A stretch of 32,768 nt of DNA from Actinomycetota bacterium (GCA_035536535.1 DATLNZ010000058.1:1-32768), one strand, 5' to 3'; positions 1 to 6,620 are shown, numbered from the stretch's first letter. Program-made: numbers and translations. Notes: a model not told the origin generated them from the sequence alone.

Positions 1-123
1 CGCTACCACTTCGCCCGCGCGAACCAGGACCGCGCCCACCGGCACATCGCCATGGCCGGGAGCCGTCAGCGCCTCCTGGAGTGCCAGCCGCATGAAGCCG
101 TCGTCCGAGCCTGGGCCCGTCAT
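1..123 (-). CDS. tadA: tRNA adenosine(34) deaminase TadA, N-terminal part
   Basis: The gene runs off the left edge; 41 residues are visible. TadA converts adenosine 34 to inosine in tRNA-Arg(ACG), in the cytoplasm. The visible part has the family's opening: a helix reading MRLALQEA, then GDVPVGAVLV and GEVVA, the first strand pair of the cytidine-deaminase fold. The zinc motif (HAE, PCxxC) would lie beyond the edge and cannot be checked. The start ATG at 121-123 is the only one upstream of the conserved helix. A DUF2277 gene lies just upstream on the same strand, separated by a hairpin. A tRNA-Arg(ACG) fragment, from the substrate's gene family, lies 1.4 kb away, but this is probably coincidence. 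The alternative, another nucleoside deaminase, is less likely given the GDVPVGAV signature. Confidence 0.88.
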   Translation of the reverse strand, partial: MTGPGSDDGFMRLALQEALTAPGHGDVPVGAVLVRAGEVVA

Positions 124-207
124 GGCGCGGCAGCAGGCGGGTGGCAGGTTTGGAAACCCGGGAGCCGGGGATGACTCCGATCAGGAGACTGCCGGTAAGG
201 TTTTGCG

Positions 208-232
208 AAGGCGCCGCTCAGAGCGGCGCCTT
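208..232. terminator. Hairpin terminator at the end of the DUF2277 gene
   Basis: Perfect 11-base-pair stem (208-218 with 222-232) and 3-base loop. It overlaps the stop codon of the DUF2277 gene. On the minus strand it is followed by CGCAAAACC, so there is no clean T-run; on the plus strand it is followed by CTGCTTTG. It probably separates DUF2277 from tadA. Confidence 0.65.
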
Positions 233-442
233 CTGCTTTGCGGAGGTTTTGGAGGCAAGCTCGTCGAGCAGTCGCGTCGTGGATCCCGCAATCTCGTCCA
301 CAGAGCGCTCGAACGCCTCCCGGTTCGCCTTCGACGGCTCGCGGTAGCCGCTCACCTTCCTGACGAACTGTCTCGCCGCGGCGCGCACCTCCTCGTCGGC
401 CACGGTCTCCTGCGTGCGCAGCGTCTTGATGCTCCGGCACAT
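218..442 (-). CDS. DUF2277 family protein
   Basis: A 74-residue protein matching the DUF2277 family from its first residues: MCRSIKTLR, then DEEVRAAARQFVRKVSGYR and the helix NREAFERSVDEIAGSTTRLL. The family is small, all-helical and common in actinobacteria; its function is unknown. Length is near the usual 70-90 residues, and the last residues (TSAKQKAPL) are a loose basic tail. The gene lies upstream of tadA on the same strand, with a hairpin between them. The longer overlapping frames on both strands lack recognisable content and are treated as shadows. Confidence 0.85.
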   Translation of the reverse strand: MCRSIKTLRTQETVADEEVRAAARQFVRKVSGYREPSKANREAFERSVDEIAGSTTRLLDELASKTSAKQKAPL

Positions 443-567
443 TCCAACCTCCCGAGGTCGAAGTCGAGCGACGGCAGCCTGTCGGGCCCCGGAGGAAAAT
501 CGTCCCTCCCGGCGAAATCATCCCTCAGCGGCGGCACGGCTGCCGCCTTCCCCCACCACGAGGACCC

Positions 568-1461
568 ATGGCCAGGACAGCGCGGCCCTCACCCGCCCGC
601 ACCGCAGGCGTCTTTCTGACCGGGTTGGCTCTGCTCATGACGGGCTGCCAGGCGGGAGCGACTGACACCGGCTCCACGACAAGTCCTTCCCCGGCTCCCC
701 GGATCACCAGCATTCCGGAGCCGACACCACGTCCCACCCCGTCACCGGAGTTCGAAACGGAGCAGGTGACGGTCCGCCGCGTGGTGGACGGTGACACGGT
801 GGAGGTGGAGATGGCAGACGGCCGGACCGAGAAGGTCCGCCTCATAGGAGTGGACACCCCCGAGAGCACCACGAGACACGAGCGGTACGGGTCGGAGGCG
901 TCGGCTTACACGTCCAAGGAGCTGTCGGATCGCGACGTGTGGCTGGAAACGGACGCGGGCGAGCGGGACCGCTACAGCCGCCTTCTGGCTTATGTCTGGC
1001 TGGTCCGTCCCTTGACGGGTTCGGACGGCGAGGTGCGCGAGAACATGTTCAACGCCCGGCTGTTGCTGGACGGGTTCGCACAGGTGATGACAGTGCCGCC
1101 GAACGTCAAGTACGCGGAGCTGTTCGTACTCCTGCAGTCGGAGGCGCGCGAAGCGCGAACCGGCCTGTGGGGGCTGGACCCCGAGGAGGCCCCGGCGCCG
1201 GCGCGCAGGACGGTGGGGGCCGCGACGACCCCTCGGCTCCGCGCCGCGACGACCCCTCGGTTGACGATCGCCCCCAGGCGGACGACGGCCCCACCTCGCC
1301 AGCAGGGGTCGGGATGTCACCCGTCGTACCCGGACTTCTGCATACCACCGCCCCCGCCCGACCTTGATTGCAAACACGTGTCAGGGAGCAACTTCACGGT
1401 CCAGGGGGAAGACCCGCACGGCTTCGATGGAGACGACGACGGCGTAGGTTGCGAAGGCTGA
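568..1461 (+). CDS. Secreted thermonuclease lipoprotein with C-terminal Excalibur motif
   Basis: Predicted 297-residue extracellular, membrane-anchored nuclease that cuts DNA and RNA with calcium. A signal peptide ends in the lipobox-like LMTGC (Cys27), followed by a Pro/Ser/Thr linker. The staphylococcal-nuclease domain covers about residues 65-205: VRRVVDGDTVEV, RLIGVDTPES (Arg, Asp and Glu of the active site) and DRYSRLLAYVWL (second Arg). A Pro/Arg/Thr linker with a 24-base internal repeat follows. The end, from about residue 250, has Cys pairs and DLDCKH...FDGDDDGVGCEG, the calcium-binding Excalibur-type motif. The start ATG has GAGGA 6 bases upstream. It appears to be the last normal chromosomal gene before the accessory region. 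Confidence 0.93.
   Translation: MARTARPSPARTAGVFLTGLALLMTGCQAGATDTGSTTSPSPAPRITSIPEPTPRPTPSPEFETEQVTVRRVVDGDTVEVEMADGRTEKVRLIGVDTPESTTRHERYGSEASAYTSKELSDRDVWLETDAGERDRYSRLLAYVWLVRPLTGSDGEVRENMFNARLLLDGFAQVMTVPPNVKYAELFVLLQSEAREARTGLWGLDPEEAPAPARRTVGAATTPRLRAATTPRLTIAPRRTTAPPRQQGSGCHPSYPDFCIPPPPPDLDCKHVSGSNFTVQGEDPHGFDGDDDGVGCEG
1219..1260 (+). repeat. 24-base tandem repeat inside the thermonuclease linker
   Basis: The 18 bases GCCGCGACGACCCCTCGG occur at 1219-1236 and 1243-1260, a 24-base (8-codon) period giving AATTPRLR/AATTPRLT. It lies in the Pro/Thr linker and keeps the frame, so it is a coding expansion of the spacer between nuclease and Excalibur parts. Confidence 0.85.
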
Positions 1462-1527
1462 GCGGGGCTCCGGCCGGCGCTACCACCCAGGAATAGCTAA
1501 ATCCTCGTGATCGGCTCCGTTAGCTTC

Positions 1528-1574
1528 TGGCGCGCCCGAAGGGACTCGAACCCCTAGCCTTCTGATCCGTAGTC
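1528..1574 (-). other. 3' half of a tRNA-Arg(ACG) gene, attachment-site scar
   Basis: On the minus strand this reads from the anticodon loop (CTACGGA, anticodon ACG) through the anticodon-stem 3' strand TCAGA, a T-arm (AGGGG, TTCGAGT, CCCTT), the acceptor 3' strand CGGGCGC, G73 and CCA. The bases upstream on that strand (GCGGGG) do not pair with the stem, and no D-arm or 5' acceptor strand follows within reach, so it is not a full gene. Tyrosine integrases that target tRNA genes commonly cross over in this anticodon-loop-to-3'-end block, leaving such a fragment at one end of the element. The intact gene should lie at the other end, outside this window. Confidence 0.75.
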
Positions 1575-1918
1575 CCCCGCTGCTCATTCGTGTAGGTGCG
1601 GCTTGTTCCATATTGGCCAGGTAGAGAAGCCGAAGTGGGCAGGGGTCATCCGGCTGAGTCGCCTTCGGGTGATCTATTCCCTCGCAGTTTAGTGACAAGA
1701 ACCGTGACAAGCTCGCGCCGCTGTCTGGCCGGATTGCAGGCCCCCACCGGACCCCACTGGGACCGTACCCAGTGGTGGGAGAACAAAGCGGGCCGAGCGG
1801 CACTACCGCACCGACACGCTGAGCCTCCTGTCACTCCTGCGCAAATTATGTGTCAGGTTTGAGGGTTCGCGCGTTGGTTTGGGTGGAAGCACTCACCGCC
1901 GCGCTTACTGGGGGACCC
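1575..1918. other. No clear gene; possible integrase tail remnant
   Basis: No frame here looks like a real gene. A minus-strand frame ending near 1646 contains ELVTVLVTK; similar short tails are seen at the ends of some integrases, but this match is too short to rely on. The direct pair GTGACAAGA/GTGACAAGC at about 1692-1711 is the only notable local sequence. Confidence 0.3.
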
Positions 1919-2038
1919 TTGAAGAAGAACTACCTGCGTCTGCTCGCGTTCGTCGTATCTACAGCAGTGGCTTCGACTGTTCCGGCCTGGAATCTCCGGT
2001 TTTGGGGGCATGTTAGCGCTGAAGGCACTCCCAACTAG
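1919..2038 (+). CDS. Possible 39-residue peptide with signal-peptide character
   Basis: From TTG at 1919, with GGGGGACC just upstream, the frame reads LKKNYLRLL followed by a hydrophobic run and AWNLRFWG, ending at TAG. This has the shape of a Sec signal peptide (KK, hydrophobic core, small residues before the cut) with almost no mature part. It may be the 5' remnant of a secreted protein gene. It is followed by a strong hairpin at 2059-2093. No family is recognised. Confidence 0.25.
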   Translation: MKKNYLRLLAFVVSTAVASTVPAWNLRFWGHVSAEGTPN

Positions 2039-2058
2039 AAGTAGATGGCCCGACTGGC

Positions 2059-2093
2059 GCCGATGAGGTCGCTACACTAGCGGCCTCGTCGGC
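2059..2093. terminator. 16-base-pair hairpin
   Basis: The outer stem (2059-2068 with 2084-2093, one T-G pair) continues through a T/G pair into CGCTA-CAC-TAGCG, giving about 16 stacked pairs and a 3-base loop. CTTTGG follows on the plus strand; there is no long T-run. It probably ends transcription from 1919-2038 or from the other strand. Confidence 0.5.
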
Positions 2094-2105
2094 TTTGGAC
2101 CAGAG

Positions 2106-2358
2106 ATGCCTCATCCTCCAGGCCCGATCCTGGCCTCACTCGACGCACGGACAGTCTGGGCCTTAGCAAGCCCACGGGACTGCCGCCTATCGAGTGGGAA
2201 GAGTTTCTACGTTTGGCAGCCCCGCCGAGGGAGACCTAAACGCAAAATTCAGTGAGACAGGTGCCTGGTTCACCATCGTCTCCTCGTTCGGACCAGCAAC
2301 TTTTACGTGGAGCCGACCCCATGGAAGACCACCGAGACAACGGCGGCTCGGCTCGTGA
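2106..2358 (+). pseudogene. Possible decayed reading frame
   Basis: Two short coding-like stretches lie in different plus-strand frames. From ATG 2106 there is ILASLDARTVWALASPRDC, ending at a stop near 2245. One frame over, from about 2175, there is STFGSPAEGDLNAKFSETG followed by AWFTIVSSFGPATFTW, ending at TGA 2358. Together they resemble a secreted beta-rich protein with one frameshift. The second stretch runs straight into the first copy of the GACCCCATGGAAGAC repeat. No family was recognised and the call rests only on amino-acid composition. Confidence 0.2.
2315..2329 (+). repeat. GACCCCATGGAAGAC repeat, copy a (single)
   Basis: Exact 15-base copy of the dispersed start-codon repeat, here alone instead of doubled. 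The ATG at 2321 opens a 73-residue frame beginning MEDHRDNGG. Confidence 0.85.
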
Positions 2359-2542
2359 CGCTGAGCTTGAGGACCCTGGGAGGAAGGCGCATGGATGCAA
2401 CGCCCGGGCGGTTTCAGTGCTACGCGTCGGGGGCGATGAAACATCTCGGCCATGGATCATGAACGCGTCGAGGTTCGGCGCCGCGCGGGACCGCAGGGAG
2501 AGGTGGGTGCGCGACCAGCTGGTGCGGGTGAGGCCTCGATGA
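2321..2542 (+). CDS. Small acidic/basic protein opened by the repeat, uncertain
   Basis: The ATG inside the repeat opens a 73-residue frame, MEDHRDNGGSARDAELEDP..., rich in charged residues, with an Arg-rich end. There is no recognised domain and no good ribosome site other than whatever the repeat supplies. It is listed because four other copies of the repeat open frames that also begin MED. It may be a decayed gene: the stretch after about residue 25 has the Arg/Gly-rich look of out-of-frame GC-rich DNA. Confidence 0.28.
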   Translation: MEDHRDNGGSARDAELEDPGRKAHGCNARAVSVLRVGGDETSRPWIMNASRFGAARDRRERWVRDQLVRVRPR

Positions 2543-2553
2543 GTGGTCTAGGC

Positions 2554-3051
2554 CTACTCCCCCGGCAGTATGAATGGCTCATAACGCTGGTCGAAGATCT
2601 CCTTGTCCTCGATGGCAAGCGTCATAGCAGCCCGATTCATCGTGACGGTGAACTGGTCAAAGAAACCCCGTTGGCCGAGCACTATCGCCCACGGCGGCTC
2701 CCACTGGTCAAAGAAGCCAACCGGAGCGTCCCACACGATTGACTCTGCAGGATCCTGGCCCCCGTGTCGGATCACCCGCAGTGTGACGTCAGCGAAGCGC
2801 ACTAGCCGAGGCTTGCCGCCGATCCCGATCTGCAACTCATAAGTCGGCTCGACGCCGATTGTTTGAGGAACCCACGGCCCCGCCAGCGTATGCTCAGACC
2901 CCGAGTCAACCAAGGCGTAGACGTACGGGGTCGAGCCGGCTGGTCCGGCTAGGCTCGTCCTGACTGAGGGCCGCCTGACTTCGGAAAACTGGTCCGGAGA
3001 CTCCTCCACGCCTATGTAGGGAAAGAGCCAAGGAGAGGTGGGCTCCGCCAC
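2554..3051 (-). CDS. Retropepsin-like aspartic protease-fold protein
   Basis: A 165-residue protein with the clan AA (retroviral-type) aspartic protease pattern. The catalytic triplet is DSGS (Asp49) in YALVDSGSEHTL, followed by beta-rich sequence. The family's second hallmark, usually a hydrophobic pair plus G, is AIVLGQRGFFDQFTVTM near residues 125-141, corresponding to the 'LLGxxFL...vtid' turn. Such proteins act as dimers; the substrate is unknown. The start is GTG at 3049-3051, one base after the stop of the DUF5678 gene, so the two are translationally coupled. There is no signal peptide, so it is probably cytoplasmic. Confidence 0.72.
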   Translation of the reverse strand: MAEPTSPWLFPYIGVEESPDQFSEVRRPSVRTSLAGPAGSTPYVYALVDSGSEHTLAGPWVPQTIGVEPTYELQIGIGGKPRLVRFADVTLRVIRHGGQDPAESIVWDAPVGFFDQWEPPWAIVLGQRGFFDQFTVTMNRAAMTLAIEDKEIFDQRYEPFILPGE

Positions 3052-3052
3052 G

Positions 3053-3274
3053 TCAGCCGAGTCCGACTAGAAGCGGCTCCCCTAGGCCAGGTGCTCGGAC
3101 GATCGTGATCCCCGAGGTGGGCTCGCGGGAATGGACATCAATGTCGTGCCGCGAGTGCAGGTCCATGATCAGGGCGTAAGGAGTGTCAGCCGCCATGATT
3201 ACCTGGCCGTCCTTAAGAGCGACCCATTTTCCTGGGTAGAGGCGTAGCTCTTCGCTCACGTCAATCGAACGCAA
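3053..3274 (-). CDS. DUF5678 domain protein, partner of the retropepsin-like gene
   Basis: The conserved part EELRLYPGKWVALKDGQVI...ADTPYALIMDL matches DUF5678 (small alpha/beta proteins, function unknown). The frame is open further upstream to 3430, but that extension is Arg-rich and unlike the family. TTG at 3274 has GGGAG 7 bases before it and gives a typical 73-residue length, so it is preferred. The next gene starts one base after this stop. Small DUF5678 proteins beside aspartic protease-like genes suggest a unit in which one regulates the other; this is inference. Confidence 0.62.
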   Translation of the reverse strand: MRSIDVSEELRLYPGKWVALKDGQVIMAADTPYALIMDLHSRHDIDVHSREPTSGITIVRAPGLGEPLLVGLG

Positions 3275-3379
3275 GCCAACTCTCCCTCGGCTCCTGGATC
3301 TTCGGATCAGAGTCCACCATCGTCTCACGTTCACAGGGGCCTCCGCTCTCCCGCGTCCACTGCGGTACGCTACGCCCCG

Positions 3380-3634
3380 TTGGTGACAAACGTAAAGGAA
3401 GTAAAGAAAGTTTGGATGCAGCCTCCCCACGGGCCAAGACCCATTTCCCCCAAAGGCCAGGTCAACCTGCCGGCAGAGGTGCTGAAAGCCTGTGGCCTGA
3501 CTGCCGGGGATCAGGTGTACCTATTGGCGCACGACGACCCTCCTGGCAGTGTTCTGATCGTGCCTATAGAGACGGCAGTCAGGTGGTTTGAGCAGGGGAA
3601 ACAAGCCTCCGGGACTTCTGAACCAAGGGCCTAG
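3380..3634 (+). CDS. SpoVT/AbrB-type DNA-binding protein (antitoxin-like)
   Basis: An 84-residue protein whose middle, PISPKGQVNLPAEVLKACGL then GDQVYLL, is the swapped-hairpin SpoVT/AbrB fold (MazE/VapB-type). Such proteins bind DNA as dimers, as transition-state regulators or toxin-antitoxin repressors. GTG 3380 is the first start; ATG at 3416, about 14 bases after AAGGAAG, is a possible alternative and would remove a Lys/Val-rich leader. No toxin follows directly: the next gene is Fic, 170 bases downstream, and the divergent DUF5678/retropepsin pair is 100 bases upstream, so it could regulate either. Confidence 0.78.
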   Translation: MVTNVKEVKKVWMQPPHGPRPISPKGQVNLPAEVLKACGLTAGDQVYLLAHDDPPGSVLIVPIETAVRWFEQGKQASGTSEPRA

Positions 3635-3652
3635 CTGCTTCTTCCCTAGGAG

Positions 3653-3672
3653 AGCAGCTTCTGGAAGCTGCT
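3653..3672. terminator. Small hairpin after the AbrB-type gene
   Basis: Stem AGCAGCTT/AAGCTGCT with loop CTGG (8 pairs), 18 bases after the AbrB-type gene stop. No T-run follows, so termination is only possible. Confidence 0.35.
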
Positions 3673-3725
3673 GCGGGTTCGTCCGAACCGGCCCCCTGTC
3701 CACTGAGCGACGCGATAAATGATGT

Positions 3726-3754
3726 TTGCCACCGTTCCGTGTGGGTAATAGTAT
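3726..3754 (+). promoter_or_regulatory. Sigma-70-type promoter for the Fic gene
   Basis: TTGCCA (3726-3731), a 17-base spacer, and TAGTAT (3749-3754). The spacing is ideal and both boxes are close to consensus. A tandem GAATCATA repeat (about 3774-3789) lies between the predicted start site and the ribosome site, a possible operator. Confidence 0.6.
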
Positions 3755-3804
3755 TATTCCGTCCAGAGGGAAGGAATCATAGAATCATAACCGGAGACGA
3801 ACAC

Positions 3805-4962
3805 GTGATCTACCAGATGCCCTCAGTGCGTGCAGAGGAGCAGGCAGCACTCGCACGGATCAATAAGGTCCACCGGCAACTTCGGTCGTATGTGTCGCAG
3901 CCGCGGCGGTGGCTAGGACTGGTCCGCCGCGTGCTGTCGGCTCGAGCCATTCAGGGGTCCAACAGCATCGAGGGGTACAACGTGTCGGTTGAGGATGCCG
4001 TGGCTGCCATCGAAGGGGATCAGCCTTCTGAGGCAGAGCGGGAGGACTGGGAGGCAGTCCTGGGTTACAGGCGCGCGATGACTTACGTGCTCCAGATGGA
4101 GTCGGACCCCCACTTCCGCCTGACGCCGGAACTGCTACGAAGCCTCCACTACATGATGACGGAGTACTCCCTCCCGGCAGGCCCCGGTCTGTGGAGGAAC
4201 CAGCACGTCTGGGTGCGGAACTCAGCAACTGGAGACGTGGTGTACGAGGCCCCAAACGCCAGCCAGGTACCCCGGCTGATTGACGATCTGATCGCGCAGC
4301 TGACGGACCCTACTGAGATCCCCGCGATTATCCGGGGTGCGATGGCCCACCTGAACCTGGTGATGATTCACCCCTTCCGTGACGGCAATGGCCGCATGGC
4401 CAGGTGCCTGCAGACGCTGGTGCTCGCTCGGGAGGGTCTGCTGGCGCAGGAGTTCTCGAGCATCGAGGAGTACCTCGGAAGGAACACAGAGGAGTACTAC
4501 AGGGTGCTCGGAGAGGTAGGACAGGGCCGTTGGAACCCTCAGAACGATGCTCGACTCTGGATCCGCTTCTGCCTCAAGGCTCACTTCGTCCAAGCCTCGA
4601 GCGTCCTGCGGAGAGTCCAGGAGTGGGAGGCCACGTGGCGCCGCGTCGAGGATCTGGTGGACAGTCACCGACTTCCCGAACGCGCCTTCGTGCCACTCTT
4701 CGACGCGGCCATGGGCTTGCGCGTCCGCAACTCCGGATACAGAGCCAGTCTCAAGATGATGGAAGGTGAAGAAATCTCCAATCAGGTGGCCTCCAACGAC
4801 CTGAGAGCCATGGTGACTTCTGGCCTTCTTGAGCGGCGCGGAAAGAAGCGGGGCACCTATTACGTCTCTGGGCCTCCGCTCGTTCATGTCAGAAACGAGG
4901 TTCGAGCCGGTCGAGCGGGGACGATAGACACCTCCGACCTGTTCAAGACCGAGGCAGCCTAG
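3805..4962 (+). CDS. Fic family protein (protein AMPylator) with built-in inhibitory helix
   Basis: A 385-residue protein from GTG 3805. Fic enzymes transfer AMP (or another nucleotide part) to target-protein hydroxyls. The active-site motif HPFRDGNGR is at residues 189-197, with the catalytic His first. An N-terminal SNSIEG (residues 52-57) fits the inhibitory S/TxxxE(G/N) motif of class II Fic proteins, whose Glu blocks ATP. The C-terminal third looks like a winged helix (ISNQVASNDLRAMVTSGLLERRG). The longer GTG at 3739 is rejected because it lies inside the promoter; GTG 3805 has GGAGA 7 bases upstream. All key residues are present, so the enzyme should be active when relieved. Confidence 0.93.
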   Translation: MIYQMPSVRAEEQAALARINKVHRQLRSYVSQPRRWLGLVRRVLSARAIQGSNSIEGYNVSVEDAVAAIEGDQPSEAEREDWEAVLGYRRAMTYVLQMESDPHFRLTPELLRSLHYMMTEYSLPAGPGLWRNQHVWVRNSATGDVVYEAPNASQVPRLIDDLIAQLTDPTEIPAIIRGAMAHLNLVMIHPFRDGNGRMARCLQTLVLAREGLLAQEFSSIEEYLGRNTEEYYRVLGEVGQGRWNPQNDARLWIRFCLKAHFVQASSVLRRVQEWEATWRRVEDLVDSHRLPERAFVPLFDAAMGLRVRNSGYRASLKMMEGEEISNQVASNDLRAMVTSGLLERRGKKRGTYYVSGPPLVHVRNEVRAGRAGTIDTSDLFKTEAA

Positions 4963-5015
4963 AAGCGGGGAGGGAGCGTCCGAAAGGGTTCACGGCAGCT
5001 TCGACCGGTAAGGAT

Positions 5016-5088
5016 GGCCGGGTAGCCGAGTGGCAAGGCAGTTGGATCCGCACTCCAACGTTCGTGGGTTCGAGTCCCACCCCGGCCT
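5016..5088 (+). tRNA. tRNA-Cys-like gene with an oversized anticodon arm
   Basis: 73 bases. Acceptor GGCCGGG/CCCGGCC pairs perfectly; the D-arm is GCCG-AGTGGCA-AGGC; A26; a 4-base variable loop; the T-arm is GTGGG-TTCGAGT-CCCAC; U73; no encoded CCA. The frame and U73 resemble bacterial tRNA-Cys. The anticodon arm (5041-5059) is 19 bases instead of 17. It folds as a 5-pair stem with a 9-base loop ATCCGCACT, or a 6-pair stem with 7-base loop TCCGCAC, which lacks the universal U33. GCA (Cys) and CGC (Ala) are both present but neither is in the normal register. It could be a decayed tRNA or a specialised one. Confidence 0.7.
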
Positions 5089-5153
5089 CACTCAGAAATC
5101 GGTAACGAATTGGGTCGTATTGACAAGTCGCGCGGTTCGGATGACAATTCCTC

Positions 5154-5169
5154 TGCGGATCCAACTGCC
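5154..5169 (+). promoter_or_regulatory. 16-base stretch antisense to the tRNA-like anticodon arm
   Basis: TGCGGATCCAACTGCC is the exact reverse complement of 5037-5052, which covers the 3' side of the D-stem, the 5' side of the anticodon stem and the loop up to GCA. It lies 66 bases after the tRNA-like gene and 33 bases before a strong terminator, so both would be on one transcript. Pairing would break the tRNA fold. A small hairpin CCGTGG/CCACGG (5168-5193) overlaps its end. Confidence 0.6.
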
Positions 5170-5201
5170 GTGGAGCCCATAGCGACCCCACGGAAGATGT
5201 C

Positions 5202-5230
5202 AAGAGGGGTGACTTTCAGTCACCCCTCTT
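5202..5230 (+). terminator. Strong terminator after the tRNA-like gene
   Basis: Perfect 13-base-pair stem (5202-5214 with 5218-5230), loop TTC, stem ending in CTCTT and followed by GCTTTG. It probably ends the tRNA-like transcript, giving about 215 bases in all. Confidence 0.82.
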
Positions 5231-5769
5231 GCTTTGACGGCACCCAGTTCGCCAGGGTCCTGTCACTTCCCCACCGGAGGCTCCTGTGCCCATGCCCTAC
5301 TCATCCGGACGCGGCCGGGATCCCCAGCGCGACCAGGAGGCCCTCTTCGTCTGCAGCTAGTGACGACCGGCCTGCCGCCGATGGGCGGATCATAGAGCTG
5401 GCAGCTCCAGGACCTTCGTGCGACTGGGGCGGGGAGTTCATGGGCTCGATCTAGGGTCACTTTCACCAACGCGGCCGAGGCCGGCTCGTGACCACGGATC
5501 CCCGCTTTCAGGACCCCCGCCGCTTCCCCTTGCGCGCTGAAGGTCCGCTCGGCCCCCTACGGCTGGGTGACGCTCCAGCTCCTGCGGATGCAGGTCGGAA
5601 ACATCGCCAGCTTCGAGTACGAGACGGAGCAGGTCTACCTGTGCCGGGCCCACAGAAAACCCCCAGACGAGAAGACACTTCCGGCGCCAGCACCTATCCC
5701 GGCGACCAGTCGTTTGTCCGTGGCCGAGAACACGGCAACCGCCAGCATGATCGCGGAGCTCGAGCTGAG
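5231..5769 (+). pseudogene. No clear gene; possible 3' remnant at 5492-5773
   Basis: From 5231 to 5491 nothing is supported. A plus-strand frame is open from 5492 to TAG 5773, with coding-like residues APYGWVTLQLLRMQVGNIAS and FEYETEQVYLCRAHRKPP, then a Pro/Ala/Ser-rich end. It has no good start, so it could be the 3' end of a lost secreted protein gene. It ends against the converging BsuPI-like gene. No family is recognised. Confidence 0.2.
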
Positions 5770-6546
5770 CTAGAGACCGAAGCCCTCTATGCGGAAGGAA
5801 GCATCCGCGGCTGCGTACGTCTTTCCGCCTGGCCTGGTCAACCTGATTTCGAACACGTAACTGCCAGGGTCTGAGTTCGTTCGGCCGGAGTCGCACCTCC
5901 GCTGGTCCCAGGATGCCGTCAGCTTCAGTTCCTCGCCCGATCGCCAGATTGATCCCGGCTCAGTATCCGCCGCAGTAACCCTGTCACACAGGGACTCTCC
6001 GGAGGAGTCCTTCCACGCCTCCCGGTGCCCGTCAGGCAACTCGCAGTCGCGCCCACTTCTATTCATGAATCGTGCTGTTACCGTGACCTCTTCGCCTTGC
6101 CTGAAAGAGTCCTTATCTGCGTGCGCCAGTGCTTCAATAGCCGAAGCGTCGCAAGGGGCGCCTGATGTCAAGGCTGGTGCGCTCGGGGAAACTGGCATGG
6201 CCGTCTCCTTTGCGGCCCGGCCGTCGGCGATCCTTGGAACAGCGGGCCCAGTGATCCCCTCGGTGGCCAGGCTGTCGGCAGCTGGCGCACTCGGTGGCTG
6301 CGACAGCGACCCAGGCTCTTTATCTGTCGCCGCTTCAGATCTGACATTCGACGAGGCGAGAGACTTGCTGATCGTGGCACGGTTGCGCTCCCCCCCGCTC
6401 GCCAGTGCCAACAGCCCGGACGCGAGGATGCCGATAGCCAGGCATCCCGCAACAAGTGCGGGGGTCCTCCGGCGTCGCCTGGGGGCACTTCCCTTGGCAG
6501 CGGTGACAGGGGCGCCATTGGCTTCCATCATCCTTGAATCACTCAT
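5770..6546 (-). CDS. Membrane-anchored BsuPI-like proteinase-inhibitor-fold protein
   Basis: 258 residues from ATG 6546, which has GGGAGGG about 8 bases upstream; TTG 6549 is less likely. An Arg-rich stretch precedes one membrane helix (about residues 28-50: ALVAGCLAIGILASGLLALA), then a long Ser/Ala/Pro linker with the chain outside. The C-terminal ~110 residues look like the BsuPI (intracellular proteinase inhibitor) Ig-like fold: FRQGEEVTVTARFMNRSG, later ELKLTASWDQ and PGSYVFEIRL. Two Cys pairs are likely. It follows the matrixin gene by 74 bases on the same strand, so an inhibitor, chaperone or surface dock for that protease is a reasonable inference. Confidence 0.7.
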   Translation of the reverse strand: MSDSRMMEANGAPVTAAKGSAPRRRRRTPALVAGCLAIGILASGLLALASGGERNRATISKSLASSNVRSEAATDKEPGSLSQPPSAPAADSLATEGITGPAVPRIADGRAAKETAMPVSPSAPALTSGAPCDASAIEALAHADKDSFRQGEEVTVTARFMNRSGRDCELPDGHREAWKDSSGESLCDRVTAADTEPGSIWRSGEELKLTASWDQRRCDSGRTNSDPGSYVFEIRLTRPGGKTYAAADASFRIEGFGL

Positions 6547-6620
6547 CAATGACCCTCCCTAAGCCGGAACAGGACCAACGCCCAAACGGAACCTATGTCC
6601 TCCGTGCCTCCCAAGCAAAG

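Noticed and set aside
742-1377. 211-residue open frame opposite the thermonuclease gene
   Set aside because: Arg-rich shadow of a clear gene with catalytic motifs; no domain or start context.
1528-1600. Complete tRNA-Arg gene
   Set aside because: The anticodon stem cannot close and the D-arm and 5' acceptor strand are missing.
4222-4887. 221-residue open frame opposite the Fic gene
   Set aside because: Shadow of the Fic coding frame; the Fic motif and promoter settle the strand.
5016-5230. tmRNA or retron interpretation of the tRNA-like locus
   Set aside because: No tag frame or permuted structure, no reverse transcriptase nearby, and the inverted pair does not enclose a stem-rich msr/msd-like region.
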